A DNA stretch of 22,771 bases from an uncultured Comamonadaceae bacterium (GTDB taxonomy: Bacteria > Pseudomonadota > Gammaproteobacteria > Burkholderiales > Burkholderiaceae), in contig CAMLSD010000083.1 of NCBI GenBank assembly GCA_946482595.1, forward strand, positions 1-22,771, in the 5' to 3' direction. Of the stretch, positions 8,453-17,000 are shown in pieces. The notes below the pieces were generated by a model. That model made no database searches, was not told the origin of the DNA, and saw only the letters and a program-made list of their open reading frames with translations. The position numbers were made by a program, and so were the translations under genes. Position 1 is the first letter of the stretch. Every line of letters begins with the position of its first letter.

Positions 8453-8488
8453 CCAACCGGCGGTATTGACCAACCGGCGGTACTGACC
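8438..8488 (+). repeat. 3 x 17-bp tandem repeat over the stop of the GGDEF-EAL gene
   Basis: Three contiguous copies of aaccggcggtattgacc lie at 8438-8454, 8455-8471 and 8472-8488. The first two are identical and the third has one change (tact for tatt). Copy 1 encodes the C-terminus NRRY and the TGA stop; copies 2 and 3 lie behind it. Because 17 is not a multiple of three, each copy places its TGA in another frame. Copy-number change would not alter the protein as long as copy 1 is intact. Confidence 0.9.
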
Positions 8489-8496
8489 CCGGCACC

Positions 8497-8518
8497 GGGG
8501 CCAGCCGCAGCCGGCCCC
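8497..8518 (+). terminator. Hairpin between convergent GGDEF-EAL and pntB genes
   Basis: A 6-bp stem GGGGCC / GGCCCC encloses a 10-base loop that can extend by two more pairs after one mismatch. It lies in the 76-bp space between two converging genes and, being symmetric, could act for both. There is no T-run on either side, so Rho-independent function is uncertain. Confidence 0.35.
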
Positions 8519-8528
8519 GCCCGGGCGG

Positions 8529-9959
8529 TCACTCCACGGCCTTGACCATGTCCTCGACCACCTTCTTGGCGTCGCCGAAGACCATCATGGTCTTGTCCAT
8601 GTAGAACAGCTCGTTGTCCAGCCCGGCATAACCGGCGGCCATCGAGCGCTTGTTGACGATCACCGTCTTGGCTTTGTAAGCCTCCAGGATGGGCATGCCG
8701 TAGATCGGCGAGCCCTTCTGCAGGGCCGCCGGGTTCACCACGTCGTTGGCCCCCAGGATGATGGCCACGTCGGCCTGCCCGAACTCGCCGTTGATGTCTT
8801 CCATCTCGAAGACCTGGTCGTAGGGCACCTCGGCCTCGGCCAGCAGCACGTTCATGTGCCCCGGCATGCGACCGGCCACCGGATGGATCGCGTACTTCAC
8901 CGTGATGCCCTTGTGGGTGAGCTTCTCGGCCAGTTCCTTCACCGCATGCTGGGCGCGTGCGACGGCCAGGCCGTAACCCGGCACGATGACCACCGTCTCG
9001 GCATTGCCCAGGATGAACGCCGCGTCGTCGGCGCTGCCGCTCTTGACGCTGCGCTGCTGCTGCGCACCGGCCGTCGCGGCCGTGGCGTCGCCACCGAAAC
9101 CGCCCAGGATCACGTTGAAGAACGAGCGGTTCATCGCCTTGCACATGATGTAGCTCAGGATGGCGCCCGACGAGCCCACCAGCGAGCCGGCGATGATCAG
9201 CATCGAGTTGTTCAGCGAGAACCCGATGCCCGCCGCCGCCCAGCCCGAATAGCTGTTGAGCATCGACACCACCACCGGCATGTCGGCGCCGCCGATCGGG
9301 ATGATGATCAGCACGCCCAGCACGAAGGCCAGTGCCAGCAGCAGCACGAAGTCGATCTTTGCTTCGCTGATGGTGTAGCCGGTGATGAAGAAGATGGTGG
9401 CCAGGCCCAGCACCAGGTTCAGCAGATGCTGGCCCTTGAAGACCACCGGCGCGCCCTGGAACAGGCGGAACTTGTACTTGCCGGACAGCTTGCCGAAGGC
9501 GATCACCGACCCGCTGAAGGTGATCGCACCGATCGCCGCGCCAAGCGCCAGCTCGAGCCGGTTGCCGTAGGGCAGCGCGCCGCCCTTTTCAGTGATGCCG
9601 AAGGCCCAGGGCTCGACCGCGGCGGCCACCGCGATGAACACCGCCGCCAGGCCGATCATGCTGTGCATGAAGGCCACCAGCTCGGGCATCTTGGTCATCT
9701 CGACGCGCTTGGCCATGATCGTGCCGGCACCGCCGCCGATCACCAGGCCGGCGAGCACATAGGCCATGCCGCCGGCCGCCTGGCCGCTGATCTTGACGAT
9801 CAGGGCCGCGGTGGTCAGCGTGGCGATCGCCATGCCCACCATGCCGAAGATGTTGCCGCGGATCGAGGTGGTCGGATGGCTCAGGCCCTTGAGCGCCTGG
9901 ATGAAACACACCGACGCCACCAGGTACAGCAGCGTCACCACATTCATGCTGAGTGCCAT
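8529..9959 (-). CDS. pntB: NAD(P) transhydrogenase subunit beta PntB
   Basis: Inner membrane subunit of the proton-translocating transhydrogenase, which uses the proton gradient to reduce NADP+ with NADH. The protein has 476 aa, typical for PntB. The N-terminal half (about 5-280) is a bundle of hydrophobic helices (domain II part), and the C-terminal part (about 305-476) is the NADP(H)-binding domain III with VVIVPGYGLAVARAQ and later ADVAIILGANDVVNP. The ATG at 9959 follows the pntAb stop without a gap (TAAATG), and its ribosome binding site AAGGAGG lies inside the end of pntAb, so translation is probably coupled. It is the last gene of the pntAa-panD-pntAb-pntB operon. Confidence 0.97.
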   Translation of the reverse strand: MALSMNVVTLLYLVASVCFIQALKGLSHPTTSIRGNIFGMVGMAIATLTTAALIVKISGQAAGGMAYVLAGLVIGGGAGTIMAKRVEMTKMPELVAFMHSMIGLAAVFIAVAAAVEPWAFGITEKGGALPYGNRLELALGAAIGAITFSGSVIAFGKLSGKYKFRLFQGAPVVFKGQHLLNLVLGLATIFFITGYTISEAKIDFVLLLALAFVLGVLIIIPIGGADMPVVVSMLNSYSGWAAAGIGFSLNNSMLIIAGSLVGSSGAILSYIMCKAMNRSFFNVILGGFGGDATAATAGAQQQRSVKSGSADDAAFILGNAETVVIVPGYGLAVARAQHAVKELAEKLTHKGITVKYAIHPVAGRMPGHMNVLLAEAEVPYDQVFEMEDINGEFGQADVAIILGANDVVNPAALQKGSPIYGMPILEAYKAKTVIVNKRSMAAGYAGLDNELFYMDKTMMVFGDAKKVVEDMVKAVE

Positions 9960-10283
9960 TTACTTGCCCTCCTTCGAGGCCGCCGCTGCCGGCTTGTCCT
10001 TCTTGCGGAACATCTCCAGCATGCGCCGGGTGACCAGGAAGCCACCAAACACATTGACCGCGGCCAGGGCCACGGCCAGCGTGCCCATGGTCTTGCCCAG
10101 CGGGGTTTCGGTCAGGGCGGCAGCCAGCATGGCACCGACGATGACGATGGCGGAGATCGCGTTGGTCACCGCCATCAGCGGGGTGTGCAGCGCGGGCGTG
10201 ACGGTCCACACCACGTGGTAACCCACGTAGATGGCCAGGACAAAGATGATGAGATTGATGATGACCGGGCTGATCGCTTCCAT
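9960..10283 (-). CDS. pntAb: NAD(P) transhydrogenase alpha subunit part 2 (membrane part) PntAb
   Basis: A 107-aa membrane protein that supplies the alpha-derived helices of domain II. Three to four hydrophobic segments are visible (about 5-25, 36-58 and 65-85), with the family sequence VVWTVTPALHTPLMAVTNAISA and a Lys-rich C-terminal tail. The ATG at 10283 has AGGAG eight bases before it; a longer in-frame reading that extends into panD is not real. A separate small gene for this part is the three-gene arrangement known from Rhodospirillum rubrum; E. coli has it fused in PntA. The gene lies 20 bp after panD. Confidence 0.95.
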   Translation of the reverse strand: MEAISPVIINLIIFVLAIYVGYHVVWTVTPALHTPLMAVTNAISAIVIVGAMLAAALTETPLGKTMGTLAVALAAVNVFGGFLVTRRMLEMFRKKDKPAAAASKEGK

Positions 10284-10303
10284 GCCGGTTGCTCCTGGTT
10301 GGG

Positions 10304-10678
10304 TCAGAACTTGCGGATTTCCTTGATGGCATTGCGCTCGTCGAGCAGCACCACCTTCGGCTTGTGATCGCGTGTCGCGTCCTCGCTCATCGGCGCATAG
10401 GTGCAGATGATGAGCAGGTCGCCCACGTGGGCCTTGCGCGCGGCCGCGCCGTTCAGCGAGATCGCGCCGCTGCCCCGGGGGGCCTTGATGATGTAGGTCG
10501 AGAAACGCTCGCCGTTGTTGATGTTGTAGAGCTCGATCTGCTCGAACTCGCGCATGTCGGCCGCGTCCAGCAGGTCCTCGTCGATGCCGCACGAGCCCTC
10601 GTAGTGCAGGTCGGCCTCGGTGACGGTGGCGCGGTGCAGCTTGGCCCGCAGCATCACCCGGTTCAACGGTGCCATCAT
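10304..10678 (-). CDS. panD: Aspartate 1-decarboxylase PanD (pyruvoyl-dependent)
   Basis: Converts L-aspartate to beta-alanine, the precursor that joins pantoate to form pantothenate and then CoA. The protein has 124 aa. The self-cleavage site is Gly28-Ser29 in YEGSCGID; Ser29 becomes the pyruvoyl group. Other family marks are [23 protein letters not shown] with the structural Asn-Asn-Gly, and [11 protein letters not shown]. The start ATG overlaps the pntAa stop (ATGATG; stop TGA within), which means tight translational coupling; the second ATG at 10675 is also possible. The odd point is its place between the two alpha genes of the transhydrogenase. It is separated from pntAb by only 20 bp, so all four genes probably share one mRNA. 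Confidence 0.96.
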   Translation of the reverse strand: MMAPLNRVMLRAKLHRATVTEADLHYEGSCGIDEDLLDAADMREFEQIELYNINNGERFSTYIIKAPRGSGAISLNGAAARKAHVGDLLIICTYAPMSEDATRDHKPKVVLLDERNAIKEIRKF

Positions 10679-11790
10679 TTGCGTGTCACCTGCCCGTCCT
10701 GCGTCATGCGGCAGGCCGCGACGATGTCGTCCTCCAGGTCGACCTTGAACGTGCCTTCCTTGGTCAGCACGAGCTTCAGGAAGTCGAGCACGTTGCGTGC
10801 GTACAGCGACGACGCATCGGCGGCCACCAGCGCGGGCAGGTTGGTTTCACCCACCAGGGTCACGCCGTGCTTCACGACCGTGCGGCCCGGCTCGGTCAGC
10901 GGGCAGTTGCCGCCCTGGGGCGCTGCAAGATCAACGATGACCGAGCCCGGCTTCATCGAGCGCACCATCTCTTCGGTGACCAGCACCGGCGCGGGGCGCC
11001 CGGGGATCAGCGCGGTCGTGATCACCACATCGGCCTGGGCCACCCGCTTGGCCACCTCCGCCTTCTGACGGTCGAGCCAGCTCTGGGGCATGGGGCGGGC
11101 ATAACCGCCCACGCCTTCGGCCGCTTCCTTCTCTTCGGCGGTCTCGTAGGGCACGTCGATGAACTTCGCGCCCAGCGACTCGACCTGCTCCTTCACCGAA
11201 GGACGCACGTCGGACGCCTCGATCACCGCGCCCAGCCGCTTGGCCGTGGCAATGGCCTGCAGACCGGCCACGCCCACGCCGAGGATCACCACCCGGGCCG
11301 CCTTCACGGTGCCGGCGGCGGTCATCAGCATCGGGAAGAAGCGCTGATACCGGTCCGCGGCGATCATCACCGCCTTGTAGCCGGCGATGTTCGCCTGCGA
11401 CGACAGCACGTCCATGCTCTGCGCCCGCGTGGTGCGCGGCGCGGCCTCGAGCGCAAAACTCGTCAGCCCGGCCGCAGCCAGGCGCTGCAGGCCCTCGGCG
11501 TCGAACGGATTGAGCATGCCCACCAGCGCCGTGCCGGGCTTGAGCAGCGGCAACTCGCTGGCCTGGGGTGCACGCACCTTCAGCACCAGCTCACAACCGA
11601 AGGCCCCGGCCGCATCGGTGATCTCGGCACCGGCCGCCGCATAGGCCTCGTCGGTGACGGACGCCTGCACACCGGCGCCCGACTGCACACGCACCGTGTG
11701 CCCCTGGGCCTTGAGTTTTTTTGCCGTCTCGGGCGTGACAGCCACGCGGGTTTCCCCCGCCACCGTCTCGAGCGGTACGCCTATGAGCAT
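10675..11790 (-). CDS. pntAa: NAD(P) transhydrogenase alpha subunit part 1 (NAD-binding) PntAa
   Basis: Soluble domain I of the transhydrogenase, which binds NAD(H) and passes hydride to NADP+ in domain III of PntB. The protein has 371 aa. The RQD loop is present in RTTRAQSMD (Arg119, Gln124, Asp127 by comparison with R. rubrum). The Rossmann nucleotide site is [13 protein letters not shown] at about 167-179, with the acidic end EASD at 191-194. It ends just after domain I, without the membrane helices that are fused in E. coli PntA. The ATG at 11790 has a strong AGGAGG five bases before it. It is the first gene of the operon and overlaps panD by four bases. Confidence 0.97.
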   Translation of the reverse strand: MLIGVPLETVAGETRVAVTPETAKKLKAQGHTVRVQSGAGVQASVTDEAYAAAGAEITDAAGAFGCELVLKVRAPQASELPLLKPGTALVGMLNPFDAEGLQRLAAAGLTSFALEAAPRTTRAQSMDVLSSQANIAGYKAVMIAADRYQRFFPMLMTAAGTVKAARVVILGVGVAGLQAIATAKRLGAVIEASDVRPSVKEQVESLGAKFIDVPYETAEEKEAAEGVGGYARPMPQSWLDRQKAEVAKRVAQADVVITTALIPGRPAPVLVTEEMVRSMKPGSVIVDLAAPQGGNCPLTEPGRTVVKHGVTLVGETNLPALVAADASSLYARNVLDFLKLVLTKEGTFKVDLEDDIVAACRMTQDGQVTRK

Positions 11791-11847
11791 GAAGCCCTCC
11801 TAAGGTTCTTGTGGATGCTGTTGGAATGGTGAGCGTGAACTGTGACG

Positions 11848-11863
11848 CAGCTTACACAAGCTG
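11848..11863. promoter_or_regulatory. Inverted repeat upstream of pntAa, possible operator
   Basis: CAGCTT-acac-AAGCTG is a perfect 6-bp inverted repeat, 58 bases upstream of the pntAa start, in the 170-bp space that must hold the operon promoter if it is not read from the two-component gene. No strong sigma-70 boxes were found around it. Operator function is a guess from position and symmetry. Confidence 0.3.
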
Positions 11864-11905
11864 ACAGCCAGGCGTTGGTAACTTAGTTTCAAGATTCAGC
11901 GGTTT

Positions 11906-11919
11906 GACAGCTGGCTGTC
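11906..11919. repeat. Short inverted repeat between the hybrid kinase gene and pntAa
   Basis: GACAGC-tg-GCTGTC has 6-bp arms and only two bases between, better suited to a DNA-binding site than to an RNA hairpin. It lies 42 bases behind the stop of the hybrid kinase gene. A related half (ctgacagcca) occurs at 11861-11870, and two gggacag copies follow at 11926-11940. The meaning is unknown. Confidence 0.3.
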
Positions 11920-11960
11920 GCACGCGGGACAGCGGGACAGGGCCGGCTGGAGTGGGGTGC

Positions 11961-13772
11961 CTACTCCGCCAGGGGGGGCGATGCAAGCCACGTCAGCCCC
12001 AACTGTTCGCCGATGTGCGCCTGAAGCGTCTCCAGCGACACCGGCTTGGTGAGGAACACGTTGACGCCCGCCTGCAGGCACGCAGCGCGGTGCTCGGCCG
12101 TGACCGATGCCGACACCGCGATCACGGGCACCGCCGCCAGTGCAGCATCGCGCCGCAAGCGGCGCGTGGCCTCCAGGCCATCGACGGTCGGCATCACGCT
12201 GTCGATCAGGATGAGGTCCGGCCGGAAATCGCTCGCGGCGGCCAGCATCTCGCCACCATCACCGGCCTGCGCCACCTCGAATCCGGCATCGCTGAGGAAA
12301 TCGCACATCAGTGCACGATTGGCCGCCACGTCGTCGACCACCAGCACGCGCCGCGCCGGCCCCTCGTAGCGCAGCCTGCCCCGTGCCGTGCGCGGGGCCT
12401 GCGCAGCCGGCGCCACCACCTCCAGCGGCAGCTCCACCCGGAACCGGGTGCCGCGGCCGAACTCGCTGCTCACCTGCACCTGCCCGCCCATGTCGTTCAC
12501 CAGCGCACGGGTGATCGGCAGGCCCAGGCCGGTGCCCCCGCTGCGGCGCTGCAGGTCGCCGACCTGCTCGAAGGGCTTGAAGATGCGTTCGAGGTCTTCC
12601 GGCCGCACGCCCACGCCGGTGTCTTCGACGTCCAGGCGCAGCCGCACCTGGGCCGGGCCCGCGGGTTCGGCGTCCGCGCGCAGCGTGACCGTGCCCTGGT
12701 CGGTGAACTTGATCGCATTGCCCAGCAGGTTCAGCAGCACCTGGCGCAGCCGCCGTTCGTCGACCAGCACGGTCTGCGGCAGGCCTGCCGCCGGGTCGAA
12801 CACGAAGGCCAGGCGCTTTTCCTGGGCCTTGACCTGCATCAGATTGACCACAGCCCGAAGAAAGCTCGTCAGGTTCACCGGCCCGGGATTCAGCTCGGTG
12901 CGGCCCGCCTCGATGCGCGCCAGGTCGAGGATGTCGTTGATCAGCGCCAGCAGGTGCTGTCCGCTCTGGTGGATGGCGTCCAGGCCACGCGCCTGCCGTG
13001 GGCTCAGCCCCTCGTCCATGGCCAGCAGCTGCGCATAGCCAAGCACGGCATTCAGCGGTGTGCGTAACTCGTGGCTCATGCTGGCGAGGAACTCGCTCTT
13101 GGCGCGGTTGGCCGCCTCGGCAGCATGCCGGGCATCGCGCTCGGTCTGGACCATCTCGCGGTGCAGGTCGTCGGCGCCGGATTGCGCGTGGTCCCGGGCG
13201 TCCAGCTTCGACAGGATGGTCTGCACCTGGTCCTGCACCGCCGTTTCGCTGAGCGCCAGCGCCTGCGCGATCTCGGGGTAGGCGTTGCCCTGCGCAATGA
13301 ATCGCAAGACACCGATCTCGGCCGGCGTCAGCCCGGTGTCCGTGATCTGGCCGGCCAGCTCGTACGACACCTGCGACGGCAGCACCCTGCGGCCGGCGTG
13401 GACCGCTCGCACGGCGTCGAGCAACTCCTTGTGCAACGCGTTCTTCAGCAAGTAGCCTTGTGCGCCGGCCTGCAATGCACGCTGGGTCTGAGCATCGTCG
13501 GCATAGGTGGTGAGCACGATGATGCCCGCGTCGGGGAACTCGGCGCGGATCGCGGCAATGGCGTCCAGCCCGCCCACCCCGGGCATCTGCAGATCCATCA
13601 GCGTGACATCCGGACGGTGGACCCGGAACTGCTCGATCGCTTCGCGGCCATTCGACGCCTGCGCGACCAGGTCCATGTCCGGCTCGACACTCAGCAACAT
13701 CGCAATGCCCTGGCGCACCACCGGGTGATCGTCGACGCAGAGTACCCTGATGCGGATCAAGTCTTCGGTCAT
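11961..13772 (-). CDS. NarL-type response regulator fused to a hybrid histidine kinase (REC-HTH-HisKA-HATPase-REC)
   Basis: A 603-aa cytoplasmic signalling protein with an unusual domain order. REC1 (about 7-125) has acidic Asp14/Asp15, phosphoacceptor Asp60, Thr88 and Lys110. A LuxR/GerE-like helix-turn-helix follows (about 148-197), but its recognition helix reads SETAVQDQVQ, where working members usually have a TVKxH pattern, so DNA binding may be lost. A helix leads to HisKA with His234 in MSHELRTPLN, then HATPase_c with Asn352 (N box), DTGVGV (384-389) and GGTGLGL (412-418). REC2 (about 475-592) has phosphoacceptor Asp524 and Lys576. No membrane helix is present, so input must come through REC1 or the linker. 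The ATG at 13772 is chosen because AGGA lies seven bases before it and REC1 begins at once; a longer in-frame start at 13841 lies upstream of the mapped promoter. It is divergent from the propeller sensor kinase. Confidence 0.93.
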   Translation of the reverse strand: MTEDLIRIRVLCVDDHPVVRQGIAMLLSVEPDMDLVAQASNGREAIEQFRVHRPDVTLMDLQMPGVGGLDAIAAIRAEFPDAGIIVLTTYADDAQTQRALQAGAQGYLLKNALHKELLDAVRAVHAGRRVLPSQVSYELAGQITDTGLTPAEIGVLRFIAQGNAYPEIAQALALSETAVQDQVQTILSKLDARDHAQSGADDLHREMVQTERDARHAAEAANRAKSEFLASMSHELRTPLNAVLGYAQLLAMDEGLSPRQARGLDAIHQSGQHLLALINDILDLARIEAGRTELNPGPVNLTSFLRAVVNLMQVKAQEKRLAFVFDPAAGLPQTVLVDERRLRQVLLNLLGNAIKFTDQGTVTLRADAEPAGPAQVRLRLDVEDTGVGVRPEDLERIFKPFEQVGDLQRRSGGTGLGLPITRALVNDMGGQVQVSSEFGRGTRFRVELPLEVVAPAAQAPRTARGRLRYEGPARRVLVVDDVAANRALMCDFLSDAGFEVAQAGDGGEMLAAASDFRPDLILIDSVMPTVDGLEATRRLRRDAALAAVPVIAVSASVTAEHRAACLQAGVNVFLTKPVSLETLQAHIGEQLGLTWLASPPLAE

Positions 13773-13816
13773 TCGCCCATCCTGTCGCGCGTGCCAAGCC
13801 GGTGCAACGACACCCC

Positions 13817-13836
13817 CCCGGAGCCGGCACTCCGGG
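13817..13836. promoter_or_regulatory. Inverted repeat at the transcription start of the hybrid kinase gene
   Basis: CCCGGAG-ccggca-CTCCGGG is a perfect 7-bp inverted repeat. It lies immediately downstream of the minus-strand -10 box, at the predicted start point. It could be an operator of the system itself (autoregulation) or a stem at the 5' end of the mRNA. Confidence 0.4.
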
Positions 13837-13843
13837 CGCAATC

Positions 13844-13873
13844 ACTATACGCCCGCAGCACTGGCGCCCTCAA
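13844..13873 (-). promoter_or_regulatory. Probable sigma-70 promoter of the hybrid kinase gene
   Basis: On the minus strand TTGAGG (-35, 13868-13873, four of six) and TATAGT (-10, 13844-13849, five of six) are 18 bases apart. The start point would be near 13837, giving a leader of about 65 bases before the ATG at 13772. This is the best promoter match seen in the window and supports the short start of the gene. Confidence 0.55.
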
Positions 13874-14095
13874 CACCCTTTCTCGCCGCGGCGGGCCGGG
13901 TGTCGCCCTTGCCGGCGCCGGGTTTGTACCAGCACGACAGCGCACAAGGGCGGCCATACCATTCCAGTGCATTTGCCCGACAGTGTGTGGGTGAGCGCTT
14001 CCAGCGCGCAGCTTTCCCGCCAGGGCACCGGGTCGCCGTCCACCGCCCGATCCACGGCACCGATGCCGCCCATCTGCGCAAAGGGGACGCGGTGT

Positions 14096-17000
14096 ATGAC
14101 GAGTTGGAGCCGGAATTTCGCTGTGCTGTTGTCCTTGCTCGGCGCGCTCGCGTCGGGGGGAGTGACGCGCGCGCAGCAGATCCAGGTCGTCGACGTCGAC
14201 CTGGTCGCCGGCGCCCCGCTCCAGTTCCACCCGCTGCAGGCCCCCGCTGCGCCCCTGACGCTCCAGCGCATGACGCAGGACCAGTACGGGTTTCTCTGGA
14301 TGAGCGCCTCGGACGGACTGCGGCGCTACGATGGCCACGGTTACATGAAGGTGCCCGACGAGCAGGACGCGAAACACGTCGGCCACATCATCGGGCACTC
14401 GTTTGCAAGTGACCGCGCGGGCCGCCTGTGGATCGGTGCCGATGACTCGCTCAATCGTTACGACCCCGCCAGCGGGAAGCTCACGCAGTACCGCTCACCC
14501 GATGACACCTGCGGCACCGTCAGGATCGCCCACGACATCGTCGAAGACCAGGACGGCTTGATCTGGCTGGCAACGGACGACGGTGTGACGGTCCTCGATC
14601 CCGCCACCTCGAAGACCACCTGCCATCGGCCTCGCTACACGCCCGGGGTGGGCGAGACGCGTGTCATCGCGATGGCCGCCGTGCCCGACGGCAGCTTGTG
14701 GGTCACCAGCAGTGCCGGCCTGTATGCGCTCGACCGACGCTCGGGCAAGGTCACACGGCACGTCAGGCTGGAAACGAGTTCCGGACGCCGGTTCGTCAGC
14801 ACGGGTTTTCCGGCGCGGCCGTTCCTGGACAGCCGCGGACGCCTGTGGTTCGGCCTGTCCGCGGGGGGTGACCTGGGCTCGGTCGACGTGGCCTCCGGCG
14901 ACGTCACGGTCTATGCATTCCGCAACGGCGCACTGGCGTCGAACGGTTCGTCCGGTGTCGTCTCGATCCAGGAGGACCACGAGCAGGGCCTGTGGCTGGG
15001 AACCCGTGCACTGGGCCTGGTGAAGCTGACGCCGGACCGCCGGCAGGCCGTCTGGTACCAGAGCAATCCTGACGATCCCGACGGCCTGCGCGACGACCTG
15101 ATCGTCGAGCTGTTCAGGGACCGCAACGGCAGCTTCTGGTCGATGACAAAGGCGGGGGCCGTCCATCGCTTCGAGGCCGAGCGACCGCGATTCCGCTCGT
15201 ATCGCCACCAGCAGGCCAACCCGCACAGTGTGGGAAAGGGCGCGGTGACGGCGGTCTACCTGGAAGAACCCGACACGTTGTGGATCGGCACGGACCGGGG
15301 CCTGAACCGCCTCGACCGCCGCAGCGATCAGGCCGTGCCGGTGGTGCACCCCGGGTTCACGCGAGGTGTCAGCGCGATCGCCAGGGACCCGTCCGGCCAT
15401 CTGTGGTTCGGCACGAATGGCAACGGTGTCGTCCGCCTGGACCCCGTCACGGGCCGGTACACGAGTTTTTCCCGTGAGCCATCCAGCCCACGCTCGCTCA
15501 ATCACAACCGGGTGACGGCCATACGGGTCGATCGCAGCGGCCGGGTGTGGATCGCGACGGACTTCGGCCTGAGCCGCTGGGAGCCGGCGACCGATGACTT
15601 CTCGAACTTCAGGCCACAGCCCGAGGGCCTGGTGCAGTACCGCTCGATTTCCGAGGATGCCAGCGGTGCGCTGTGGCTGGCGACGTCATCACGCGGCCTG
15701 CAGCGCTTCGATCCCGGCACGGCGACCTTCACGGTGTTCGACGACGAACTGCGCGCCGCACAGCCGCCCGGCCACAACCGCGTCAATTCGGTCCACGTCG
15801 ATCGCAGCGGGATGGTGTGGGCGGCAACCTTCCGCGGCCTTGGCCGGCTGGACCCGCGCGACGGCACGTTCCGCTCCTATGCCTCGCGCTCGGGGCTTCC
15901 GGCCGACATGGTGGTCGGCATCCTGGAAGAGGATGACGGGCAACTGTGGCTGAGCACGCCGAACGGGCTGTCGCGCTTCGATCCGCGCGCCGAGACCTTC
16001 ACGAACTACCACGCGTCCGACGGTGTGCTGACCGATCGGTTTGCCAACCCCGCGGTGGCCGCCAGGAGCTCGAGCGGGGAAATGTTCTTCGGCTCGCAAA
16101 AGGGGGTGGTGGCGTTTTTCCCCGCCGAGATCGTCGACGATGCGCGTGCGCTGCCGGTGTACCTGACCGATTTCCGCCTGTTCGGCGAGCCGGTGCTGCC
16201 GGGCAGCATGCCGCTGGAGCGCCCCATCTGGTCCACCGGTTCGATCGAGCTGCACTCGGACAGCATCGTGTCGTTCGACTTTACCGCGCTGAACTATGTC
16301 GATCCGGTCCGCACGCGCTATCGCTACCGGCTCGACGGGCTCGAGACACGCTGGAACGAGACCGACAGCGCCCGGCGCAGTGCCAACTACACGACCCTGC
16401 CGGTGGGCGAGTACACCTTGCGGGTCCAGGCGCGCGGGCCGCGCGGAGACTGGAGCGAGAGTGCACTGGGGATCCGCGTGCCGCCGCCGTGGTATGCGAC
16501 GTGGTACTTCCGGGCCCTGGTGGCCGCGCTGGTCCTGGCGGCGATGTGGCTGGCGTACCGGCTGCGCGTGCGCCAGCTGCACCGGCGGTTCGAGATTGCG
16601 CTGTATGCCCGACTTGGCGAGCGCGCGCGCATCGCGCGCGAGCTGCACGACACGCTGCTGCAGTCGTACCAGGCGTCGCTGCTGTGGTTCCGCGCAGCGA
16701 TCAACGTGCTGCCGGACCGCCCGCTCGAGGCCAGGCAGAAGCTGGAGCTGGCGCTCGACCGCGCCGAGGCGGCGATCGTCGAAGGGCGCGATGCGGTGCA
16801 GGCCTTGCGGTCCTCGACGGTCGAGGTGAACGACATCGCCGAGGCCATCGCCGCGATCGGCGCCGACCTGACCAATACCCACCCCACGCGCGACACCCCG
16901 GTGGTCAGCGTGGTGGTCGAAGGTGCCTCGCGCCACCTGAACCCGCTGGCGCGCGAGGAGGTGTGCCGCATTGCCGGCGAGGCATTGCGCAATGCCTTCC

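Larger units (their letters stand above)
13773..14095. other. 323-bp divergent control region of the two-component pair
   Basis: This space separates the hybrid kinase (minus) from the propeller sensor (plus). It contains a good minus-strand promoter and an overlapping inverted repeat (given separately). For the plus strand no convincing promoter was found; TACCAT at about 13959 is the best -10-like string but has no -35 partner. The ribosome binding site AGGGGA of the sensor lies at the right end. Open frames crossing this region lack family similarity and are not called as genes. Confidence 0.5.

Noticed and set aside
8856..10367. A 503-codon open frame on the plus strand opposite pntB and pntAb
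   Set aside because: It is a GC-rich shadow of the transhydrogenase genes, with a His/Asp/Gln-rich translation and no recognisable domain.
11870..11910. TTGACA at 11904-11909 as a plus-strand promoter
   Set aside because: The -35 match is perfect, but no -10 box lies 16-18 bases downstream and no plus-strand gene follows.
12259..13845. Long alternative frame on the minus strand inside the hybrid kinase gene
   Set aside because: It is shifted relative to the frame that carries all REC/HisKA/HATPase motifs; the composition is Arg/Gly/Pro-rich noise.
13802..14095. N-terminal extension of the propeller sensor by 98 codons
   Set aside because: The extension would cover the divergent promoter region and would bury the clear signal peptide that starts at 14096, where there is also a ribosome binding site.
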